A stretch of 13,580 nucleotides of DNA from an uncultured bacterium. Lineage in GTDB: Bacteria > Pseudomonadota > Gammaproteobacteria > Burkholderiales > Burkholderiaceae_D. A program made the translations under genes and the position numbers. Where the stretch lies: positions 1 through 13,580 of the forward strand of contig CAIQLE010000022.1 in the NCBI GenBank assembly GCA_903872555.1, in the 5' to 3' direction. The notes beneath the pieces are model-generated. The model ran no database searches. It saw only the letters and a program-made list of their open reading frames with translations, and had not been told where the DNA came from. Within the stretch, counting starts at the first letter, position 1. Each line of letters starts with the position of its first letter. Shown piece after piece: positions 8,472 to 13,580 of the stretch.

Positions 8472-8813
8472 TTATTTTCTGATCAGAATCGCAGACATGA
8501 GCCACGATAAAACACTGTAGACGAATGCGGCCAGCACGGCCGAACCAAAACTGGCGACCTGAAAACCAGTGACAAGGTCAGCCACCACCCAGAACATCAG
8601 TCCATTGATGATGAAGATGAACAAGCCCAGACTCAGGAAGGTGACGGGCAAGGTCAGCAAAATCACAATCGGACGTATCACGGTGTTGACCAGACCAAGT
8701 ACCAGTGCCGCCATGAAGGCTGATGACAGGCTGTCTACCCGCACCGATTCAAGCAGGTGAGGCAGTGCCAGGATGGCAGCAGTATTAATCAGCCAGAGCA
8801 GCAGCAGGCGCAT
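8472..8813 (-). CDS. Small four-helix membrane protein, phage holin superfamily IV-like (PF04020 type)
   Basis: This 113-residue, very hydrophobic protein has about four membrane segments (residues 2-20, 30-50, 52-78, 88-110). The motif GLVNTVIRPIVILLTLPVTF followed by SLGLFIFIINGLMFW is characteristic of the phage_holin_4_2 / mycobacterial-4TM family. Despite the family name there is no phage context here. Members are commonly found between ahcY and metF in betaproteobacteria and have no established function. The start was set at ATG 8813 (MRLLLLWLIN), where homologues begin. A GTG 19 codons upstream (8870) is possible, but it would place a soluble tail in front of the first helix and lies inside an intergenic hairpin. 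No strong ribosome binding site precedes either. The stop abuts the ATG of metF. Confidence 0.85.
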   Translation of the reverse strand: MRLLLLWLINTAAILALPHLLESVRVDSLSSAFMAALVLGLVNTVIRPIVILLTLPVTFLSLGLFIFIINGLMFWVVADLVTGFQVASFGSAVLAAFVYSVLSWLMSAILIRK

Positions 8814-8834
8814 GGTGTCAGTTTGTATCGATGA

Positions 8835-8875
8835 AGGCTGTGCATCAGCTGTCAGTGACAAAGGATGCACAGCCT
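8835..8875 (-). repeat. Perfect 12-bp inverted repeat between ahcY and the holin-like gene
   Basis: The arms at 8835-8846 (AGGCTGTGCATC) and 8864-8875 (GATGCACAGCCT) are exact reverse complements around a 17-base loop. In the minus-strand mRNA the hairpin forms after the ahcY stop and ends 21 bases before the ATG of the membrane-protein gene. No T-run follows, so it is not a typical intrinsic terminator. An RNA-processing or 3'-end-protecting hairpin, or a translational control element, is more likely. A second, weak hairpin (GGCCA / TGGCC, 8881-8895) lies just upstream on the transcript. Confidence 0.6.
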
Positions 8876-8908
8876 ATCCAGGCCAAAAACTGGCCGTCTG
8901 AGGTCGAC

Positions 8909-10327
8909 TTAGTAGCGGTAGTGCTCGGGCTTGAACGGGCCCACTTTCTTGACGCCGATATAACCAGCCTGCTCATCCGTCAGCTCGGTGAGTTGAGCAT
9001 TCAGGGTCTTCAGCTGCAGGCGCGCGACTTTTTCGTCGAGGTGCTTAGGCAGGGTGTAGACACCGACAGGATATTCCGCAGTGCGGGTAAACAGTTCAAT
9101 TTGCGCGATGGTCTGGTTCGCAAACGACGAGCTCATCACATACGATGGATGGCCAGTGCCGCAACCCAGATTCACCAGTCGGCCTTCAGCCAGCAGGATG
9201 ATGCGCTTACCATCCGGGAAGATGATGTGATCAACCTGCGGCTTGATGTTGTCCCATGTGTAGGCTTTGAGTGCATCGACTTCGATTTCATTGTCGAAGT
9301 GACCGATGTTGCAAACGATGGCCTGATCTTTCATGCGCTTCATGTGCTCATGTGTGATCACATGATAGTTGCCGGTGGCAGTGACGAAGATGTCGGCATG
9401 TTCAGCCGCATAATCCATGGTCACCACGCGATAGCCTTCCATCGCTGCCTGCAGTGCGCAGATAGGATCGACTTCTGTCACCCAGACCTGAGCCGATAAG
9501 GCGCGCAGTGCCTGCGCCGAGCCCTTGCCCACATCACCATAACCTGCCACCACGGCGACTTTACCGGCGATCATGACGTCGGTAGCGCGCTTGATGCCAT
9601 CGACCAGCGATTCACGGCAGCCATACAGGTTGTCGAATTTCGATTTGGTGACGGAGTCATTGACGTTAATTGCCGGGAAAGCCAGTTTGCCTTCTTTGTG
9701 CATCTGATACAGGCGATGCACACCGGTGGTGGTTTCTTCGGTCACGCCCTTGACTTGCGCCAGACTGGTTGAATACCAGGTCGGATCGGTCGAGAGTTTG
9801 TTCTTGATCGAATTGAACAGGCAGATGGACTCTTCAGAATCAGGCTTGTCCAGTACGCTCAAATCTTTTTCTGCACGTGTGCCCAGATGCAGCAGCAGGG
9901 TGGCATCGCCGCCATCGTCCAGAATCATGTTCGAATAACCGCCATCAGCCCATTCGAAAATGCGGTGGGTGTAATCCCAGTACTCTTCCAGTGATTCGCC
10001 TTTGTAGGCAAACACCGGTGTGCCGGCAGCGGCGATAGCGGCTGCAGCGTGATCCTGAGTGGAGTAGATATTGCACGATGCCCAGCGCACCTGAGCGCCC
10101 AGTGCCTCGAGGGTCTGGATCAGGACAGCGGTCTGAATGGTCATGTGCAGCGAACCGGTAATGCGTGCGCCTTTGAGTGGCTGAGTTTTTGCAAACTCCT
10201 GACGAATAGCCATCAGTCCAGGCATTTCGGTTTCGGCGATACGCATTTCCTTGTTACCCCAGTCGGCAAGACTGATATCGGCAACGTGGTAATCGTGGGT
10301 GCTATTGGATTTTAGTACGGCGCTCAT
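8909..10327 (-). CDS. ahcY: S-adenosyl-L-homocysteine hydrolase
   Basis: This 472-residue cytoplasmic NAD-dependent enzyme hydrolyses S-adenosylhomocysteine to adenosine and homocysteine, relieving product inhibition of methyltransferases. Visible hallmarks are [17 protein letters not shown] (54-70), [13 protein letters not shown] (85-97), [10 protein letters not shown] (134-143) and [12 protein letters not shown] (192-203). [17 protein letters not shown] (217-233), the Rossmann motif [11 protein letters not shown] (261-271) and the C-terminal PFKPEHYRY complete the set. The protein contains the extra segment of about 40 residues (150-190) seen in many bacterial and plant enzymes. An upstream GTG at 10330 is in frame, but the strong AAGGAGGG is correctly spaced only for ATG 10327. 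It is first in an operon with the membrane protein and metF. An SAH riboswitch and a candidate promoter lie in its leader. Confidence 0.98.
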   Translation of the reverse strand: MSAVLKSNSTHDYHVADISLADWGNKEMRIAETEMPGLMAIRQEFAKTQPLKGARITGSLHMTIQTAVLIQTLEALGAQVRWASCNIYSTQDHAAAAIAAAGTPVFAYKGESLEEYWDYTHRIFEWADGGYSNMILDDGGDATLLLHLGTRAEKDLSVLDKPDSEESICLFNSIKNKLSTDPTWYSTSLAQVKGVTEETTTGVHRLYQMHKEGKLAFPAINVNDSVTKSKFDNLYGCRESLVDGIKRATDVMIAGKVAVVAGYGDVGKGSAQALRALSAQVWVTEVDPICALQAAMEGYRVVTMDYAAEHADIFVTATGNYHVITHEHMKRMKDQAIVCNIGHFDNEIEVDALKAYTWDNIKPQVDHIIFPDGKRIILLAEGRLVNLGCGTGHPSYVMSSSFANQTIAQIELFTRTAEYPVGVYTLPKHLDEKVARLQLKTLNAQLTELTDEQAGYIGVKKVGPFKPEHYRY

Positions 10328-10357
10328 CACGCCCTCCTTTTCTGAGAAAAAAAGTAA

Positions 10358-10428
10358 CGTGAGCGCAGTTGCAGTGTTGACTGGTCAAGCCTGGCGGGAG
10401 GATTCCCGTCGCAACGCTCCTTGACAGC
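10358..10428 (-). promoter_or_regulatory. S-adenosylhomocysteine (SAH) riboswitch in the ahcY leader
   Basis: Read on the minus strand, the order of elements matches the known SAH riboswitch. GTCAAG (10420-10425) forms the pseudoknot strand, immediately followed by the P1 5' strand GAGCGTTGC (10411-10419). Next come a short hairpin CGGGA-ATCC-TCCCG (10395-10408) and the conserved CCAGG (10390-10394). The pseudoknot partner CTTGAC (10384-10389) follows, and finally the P1 3' strand with GCAA and CGCTC (10361-10372). The layout closely resembles the structurally solved Ralstonia example. The class is known to raise ahcY expression when SAH is bound. The ribosome binding site GGAGG of ahcY lies about 20 bases after the aptamer. 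The assignment rests on the primary motifs, the pairings and the position directly before ahcY. Confidence 0.92.
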
Positions 10429-10433
10429 CCGTT

Positions 10434-10462
10434 ATTTTAAACGAAAACGTTCATTCGTTCAG
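10434..10462 (-). promoter_or_regulatory. Candidate sigma-70 promoter of the ahcY operon
   Basis: On the minus strand TAAAAT (10434-10439; 5 of 6 to the consensus -10) is preceded after 17 bases by a weak -35, CTGAAC (10457-10462). Transcription would begin near 10427, exactly at the 5' end of the SAH aptamer, which supports the placement. The -35 lies in the first degenerate unit of the adjacent palindrome array. Only the -10 box is convincing by itself. Confidence 0.45.
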
Positions 10463-10637
10463 CAAAACGGTGTGAACCGTTTGAGTAAAACGGCAAACCG
10501 TTTCAGCAAAACGGTGTGAACCGTTTGAGTAAAACGGCAAACCGTTTCATCGAAGCGGTGCAAACCGTTTCATCGAAGCGGTGCAAACCGTTTAAGTAAA
10601 ACTGTGCGGACAGATTCAGTAAACCGTCGCAGACCGG
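10444..10637. repeat. Tandem array of 21-23-bp palindromic units
   Basis: Eight to nine units follow each other without spacers, starting at about 10444, 10464, 10487, 10508, 10531, 10552, 10575, 10598 and 10621. The best units have the dyad AAACGGT-N4-ACCGTTT (10464 and 10508) or AAACGG-N4-CCGTTT (10487 and 10531). The linker between dyads varies (GAGT, CAGC, CATC, AAGT). The unit pair 10464-10507 is repeated at 10508-10551 with one change in 44 bases. Units toward the right edge (10598, 10621) are degenerate and lie in the 3' coding end of the rhombosortase gene. The array ends at the ahcY promoter. It could be a multi-copy operator, a set of RNA hairpins between two transcripts, or an expanded non-functional repeat. 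Confidence 0.8.
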
Positions 10638-11151
10638 CCCATAGCAGTCCGGCGGCTGCACCATACACATGCGCGATGCTGACCACAGGCACATCAAGCT
10701 TCACACCATTCAGCCAAATGAGTTTGAGGCCCAGAGCGAGCAATGCAGCAAAAAATAGCACCCTGCGTGTGCGCATCCAGCCCAGCAGCGCCATGCCTGC
10801 CCATAATCCGTGCAACACGCCTGACAAACCCGCGTACCAGAGCAGCTGCGGTTCAAACAGCCAGAATAAACTGCTGATAGCTAAGGCGCTGAATACACAG
10901 AGTGACATCCATTCGCTGGCAGTGAATCGATCCCACAATAATTCGGACAGCACATACAGACCCAAGAGATTGAAAGCCAGATGCTGAATACTCAGATGAA
11001 CCAGATGTGCGCTCAAAAGCCGCCAGTACTGATACTGACTCAGTGCAGCCCGTTCCCACATCAGATAGCTAAGTGAGGCAGGCCACACCAATAATCCCGC
11101 ACACACTAAGGCCAGTCCGGATACCAGCAGGCAGCGATGTCGCGGGCTCAA
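10570..11151 (-). CDS. rrtA: Rhombosortase (rhomboid-family intramembrane serine protease)
   Basis: This 193-residue protein has about six membrane helices and is the size of the minimal rhomboid fold. The motifs are RLLSAHLVHLSIQHLAFNLLGLY (44-66; His at 57 and Asn at 61), GLSGVLHG (108-115) with the nucleophile Ser110, and IAHVYGAAAGLL (159-170) with the catalytic His161. This pattern, notably the HLVHL and AHVYGA elements, is that of rhombosortases, which process GlyGly-CTERM tails. The adjacent S8 protease carries such a tail and is the obvious substrate. The start is a TTG at 11151 that overlaps the protease stop (TTGA). No ATG occurs before the first membrane helix, so the TTG and translational coupling are likely. 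The last 17 residues or so (TESVRTVLLKRFAPLR) fall in a tandem repeat and are not conserved-looking. Confidence 0.85.
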   Translation of the reverse strand: MSPRHRCLLVSGLALVCAGLLVWPASLSYLMWERAALSQYQYWRLLSAHLVHLSIQHLAFNLLGLYVLSELLWDRFTASEWMSLCVFSALAISSLFWLFEPQLLWYAGLSGVLHGLWAGMALLGWMRTRRVLFFAALLALGLKLIWLNGVKLDVPVVSIAHVYGAAAGLLWAGLRRFTESVRTVLLKRFAPLR

Positions 11152-13313
11152 GCTTGAAACAGCCTTTTTCCTATTGCGAGCAGGGCACCAATAATCAGCA
11201 GCAAGTCACCCTGCATACTGCCACCGCCACCACTACCGGCCGGTGCTGCGGTGCTGACGGCCAGCGTGTCTGTCACCGTGATCAGTATCTGGCCGGGTGC
11301 ACTACTGCCATCCGCATCACTGGCATACCAGGTGATGCTCTGATCACCCGCCGGTACAGCACGAGCCCACAACAGCAGACCACTGGCGGACAAATTTGCA
11401 CCGGGCGGCAAGGATGCGGCGTGAAAAACCAGCGCATCACCATCAGCATCGCTGGCCTTCAATTGCAGTCTCAGTGTGGCACCCAGATTCACCCGCTGCG
11501 CCGGTGGCGGCAGCAGCAGCGGCAGACTATTTACTCTGACGCTGGCATTTGCACTGCCGACCACACCAGCACTATCCGTGACGCTCAGCGTGAATGAATA
11601 GGTGCCGCTAGCCGGCGCAATAAAACTGGCATTCAGGGTATGGGCATTCTGCAGCGCGACTGGGTAAGGATTCGAGCTGGCTGCATGCCACTCATAACTG
11701 ACCAGACTACGGCCAGCGGGAGCGATCGCGCTGCCAGTCAACAGTACATTCGCAGCTGGCGCAACGACTTGATTCTGTAGCGTCAGCTGGACCGCCGGCG
11801 CAATCGCCATCAGGGCCGCGCGCGCATCCAACAGACCCGCACCACACAAACCATTATTGGCCGTCATGGCGCAGGCACTGCTGACTGGAAAAGGCCGCGC
11901 CGAGCTGCGCAACAGCGATATCACTTCTGCGCGTGTCAGCGCAGGGTTAAGCGAAAGCATCAGCGCTATGGTGCCGGACACATGAGGAGCTGCCATGCTA
12001 GTACCGCGCTTCAGTGCATAGGTGTCTTGCAAGGGCTGAGTCAGCCCTGTGTTTCCGAGCGAGTAGATCGCCGGACCATCAAGGGTCTGATCTGGCACGC
12101 ACATGCTGGACAAGGTGCCGCAACCGCCGCCGGGTGCGCTGAGTGTGGTCTGGCTGCCAATGTTGGCGTAATCGGCACTGTCGCCTGAAAAGCTATGCGC
12201 CGTTACCGCAATCACGCCGCTGCAATTGGCTGGCTGGCTGACGCTGTCATAACCACCATTGCCGGTCGCGACCACCACGATGGCGCCTCTGGCATTGGCA
12301 TCGTTGACCGCACTCTGAAAGGCCGCTGAGCAAGCGCCGAAACTTCCCAGACTGAGATTGATGACACGAGCGGGGTTGGCGTTATGCGGCGCACCTGGGA
12401 CATCTATGCCCGCTGCCCAGCGTATGCCATCCACAATATCGGAGGTATAGCCGCCGCAGCGGCCCAGCACGCGCACAGGGAGAATTCTGACGTGAGGTGC
12501 AACGCCTGTACCAAACAGACCGTTATTCATCAGCGCTGCCACAGTACCCATGACATGGGTGCCATGCCAGGTGGAATGACTGGCTGAGGCGCCGGGACTG
12601 CACTGTCCCGCATTCACATAATCGCCCGGATCGCTGGCATCGGCATCGCGCCCGTCACCGTCATTGGCGACCATGGTATTGGCAATGAAATCATAGCCCG
12701 GCAACATGGCCTGCAAGTCAGCATGCGGGCGATAACCTGTATCGATTACAGCGACATCGATAGTGCCGCTGCCTAGCGTCATATCCCATGCAGCGGGCAG
12801 ATCAGCGCCGCCGAGGTTGAGTCCGGCGGGCATCATGTAATGCCACTGACCGGGATTCTGCAAATAAGCAGGGTCATTCGGCGTCATGCTTTGCAGCTGC
12901 ATCATCTGATCCGGCTCGACCGACTCAATTTCTGCACTCTTGCGCAAGGTAGCTGCCAGCGCGCGTGCATCAGCGGGTGTAAGCGCCGGTTCCAGTTTCA
13001 GTAAATGGGATCTGAGAGAGATTTGGCGCTCAACAGCAACGCGCACATGAGACATTCTGTTGAGACGACCTGCCTCTTTATTGACAAGCTGATCATTCAG
13101 TTTTGCACCACGCGTCGCATCCAGCGTAATGATGAGGTGATCAATCAGGGGCTCATCAGCCTGCGATGATGTCGCCTGCATCATTTGCGAACCGGCCTTT
13201 TGTCTTGGCATGCCGGACTGTGCAAAACTTGTGAGAGTGATGGCCGCTGCAAGCAAGAAAAACAAAGCCCGTATTGCAGGACATTGCACGTCCCGCAGAG
13301 TTGAAACGCTCAT
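11148..13313 (-). CDS. Secreted S8 (subtilisin-family) serine protease with GlyGly-CTERM sorting tail
   Basis: This 721-residue secreted protease starts at ATG 13313 (an in-frame TTG lies five codons upstream at 13328, with no ribosome binding site). The order is: signal peptide (about 1-31, core ALFFLLAAAITLTSF); an inhibitor-type propeptide (about 55-140); then the S8 catalytic domain (about 160-500). The catalytic domain carries VAVIDTG (Asp191), WHGTHVMG (His250), ATGNGG (oxyanion Asn352) and GTSMAAPHVSG (Ser439). Eight cysteines in it suggest disulfides. Two beta-sandwich repeats follow: a PKD/Ig-like one (about 505-595) and a cadherin/putative-Ig-like one (about 598-682). The tail is GSGGGGS (693-699), a hydrophobic stretch LLLIIGALLAIG and a basic KR end, matching GlyGly-CTERM signals cleaved by rhombosortase. 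The dedicated rhombosortase gene overlaps its stop. A promoter must lie in 13314-13475, but I could not identify one. Confidence 0.93.
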   Translation of the reverse strand: MSVSTLRDVQCPAIRALFFLLAAAITLTSFAQSGMPRQKAGSQMMQATSSQADEPLIDHLIITLDATRGAKLNDQLVNKEAGRLNRMSHVRVAVERQISLRSHLLKLEPALTPADARALAATLRKSAEIESVEPDQMMQLQSMTPNDPAYLQNPGQWHYMMPAGLNLGGADLPAAWDMTLGSGTIDVAVIDTGYRPHADLQAMLPGYDFIANTMVANDGDGRDADASDPGDYVNAGQCSPGASASHSTWHGTHVMGTVAALMNNGLFGTGVAPHVRILPVRVLGRCGGYTSDIVDGIRWAAGIDVPGAPHNANPARVINLSLGSFGACSAAFQSAVNDANARGAIVVVATGNGGYDSVSQPANCSGVIAVTAHSFSGDSADYANIGSQTTLSAPGGGCGTLSSMCVPDQTLDGPAIYSLGNTGLTQPLQDTYALKRGTSMAAPHVSGTIALMLSLNPALTRAEVISLLRSSARPFPVSSACAMTANNGLCGAGLLDARAALMAIAPAVQLTLQNQVVAPAANVLLTGSAIAPAGRSLVSYEWHAASSNPYPVALQNAHTLNASFIAPASGTYSFTLSVTDSAGVVGSANASVRVNSLPLLLPPPAQRVNLGATLRLQLKASDADGDALVFHAASLPPGANLSASGLLLWARAVPAGDQSITWYASDADGSSAPGQILITVTDTLAVSTAAPAGSGGGGSMQGDLLLIIGALLAIGKRLFQA

Positions 13314-13475
13314 CGTTGATTCCCGCAATTGACGCCATGAAAGCGCGCAACTGTAGCAGCGGGGAAATCAATTGAACTAGAGAATTCAGAGTGGAAAGCC
13401 GGCTATTTTCAGAACTTGAAAATGCATCAATGAGCTGAACTGCAACACGTTTCGTAAAGAACATTGCGAAGATAA

Positions 13476-13515
13476 AAATAAAAACGGGCAAGCGCTGGCT
13501 TGCCCGTTTTTATTT
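13476..13515 (-). terminator. Rho-independent terminator of metK
   Basis: A perfect 18-bp stem pairs 13476-13493 with 13498-13515 around the loop GCTG. The GC core is CGGGCAAGC / GCTTGCCCG, and the A/T flanks give a T-run on either strand. It starts 12 bases after the metK stop on the minus strand. No gene on the plus strand ends here, so its task is to end metK transcription. It separates metK from the protease/rhombosortase pair. Confidence 0.9.
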
Positions 13516-13527
13516 AATGCAAACAAC

Positions 13528-13580
13528 TCAGAGTCCGGCAGCTGCTTTCAGTGCTGCTGCTTTGTCAGTACGCTCCCAGC
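13528..13580 (-). CDS. metK: S-adenosylmethionine synthetase, C-terminal end only (runs off right edge)
   Basis: The last 16 complete codons before a TGA stop at 13528-13530 read WERTDKAAALKAAAGL. This closely matches the highly conserved C-terminus of MetK (the E. coli protein ends with WEKTD and AAGLK). MetK makes SAM from methionine and ATP in the cytoplasm and is the natural partner of ahcY and metF encoded further along the same strand. Only the tail is visible, so the assignment rests on this motif, the strong terminator behind it, and the methyl-cycle context. Confidence 0.85.
   Translation of the reverse strand, partial: WERTDKAAALKAAAGL

Noticed and set aside
7860..8510. Plus-strand open frame of 216 codons opposite metF
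   Set aside because: Shadow of metF; no recognisable domain and no ribosome binding site.
8472..8813. Prophage remnant suggested by the holin-like family name
   Set aside because: The family is a chromosomal membrane protein commonly found in the ahcY-metF operon; there are no other phage genes, integrase or attachment sites.
8831..9499. Plus-strand open frame of 222 codons opposite ahcY
   Set aside because: It is antisense to one of the most conserved enzymes in the window and is explained by ahcY codon bias.
10444..10637. CRISPR array
   Set aside because: The repeats are contiguous 21-23-bp units without unique spacers, and no cas gene is near.
10503..10697. Minus-strand 64-codon frame through the repeat array
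   Set aside because: It reads the tandem repeats and the rhombosortase end in a second frame; unit lengths of 21 and 23 bp do not preserve any frame.
11073..11597. Plus-strand open frame of 174 codons opposite the end of the S8 protease
   Set aside because: Gln/Thr-rich shadow produced by the repetitive composition of the protease's Ig-like repeats.
13156..13491. Minus-strand open frame of 111 codons upstream of the S8 protease
   Set aside because: It overlaps the protease signal peptide in another frame and begins inside the metK terminator stem.

Overview
The window looks like chromosomal DNA of a betaproteobacterium in the order Burkholderiales, most likely Oxalobacteraceae-like. I infer this from the ahcY / small holin-like membrane protein / metF gene order, the SAH riboswitch in front of ahcY, the slt / NDUFA9-like / cca cluster, and moderate G+C by eye. 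Genus cannot be fixed from the sequence alone. Coding density is high and no insertion sequence, phage gene, tRNA, rRNA or CRISPR array is visible.

Layout. At 1-1146 (minus) is the N-terminal third of a large indolepyruvate ferredoxin oxidoreductase-type enzyme, cut by the window edge. It is divergent from a LysR-type regulator (1271-2179, plus) across a 124-bp spacer with operator-like repeats. A secreted four-EF-hand protein (2340-2810, plus) follows, with a terminator that runs into the 3' end of the convergent cca gene. The minus-strand cluster slt (5037-7004), NDUFA9-like oxidoreductase (4108-5028) and cca (2852-4111) is tightly packed, with an 8-bp gap and a 4-bp overlap. A 5-formyltetrahydrofolate cyclo-ligase (7103-7645, plus) is divergent from slt and overlaps the 3' end of metF.

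From 7635 to the right edge, all genes are on the minus strand and mostly serve the methyl cycle. The right edge holds the last codons of metK (SAM synthesis). ahcY (SAH hydrolysis) is preceded by a recognisable SAH riboswitch. A small four-helix membrane protein and metF (methylene-THF reduction) follow ahcY. High SAH would be sensed in the ahcY leader, and the 5-FCL gene feeds the same folate pool.

Between metK and ahcY sits an unrelated two-gene module: a secreted subtilisin-family (S8) protease with a Gly-rich, hydrophobic, basic C-terminal sorting tail (GlyGly-CTERM type), translationally coupled to a rhomboid-family rhombosortase. This is a dedicated substrate/processing-enzyme pair, bounded by the metK terminator on one side and by a tandem array of small palindromes on the other. 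The array runs through the 3' end of the rhombosortase gene to the ahcY promoter. The pair and the array are the most unusual content of the window.
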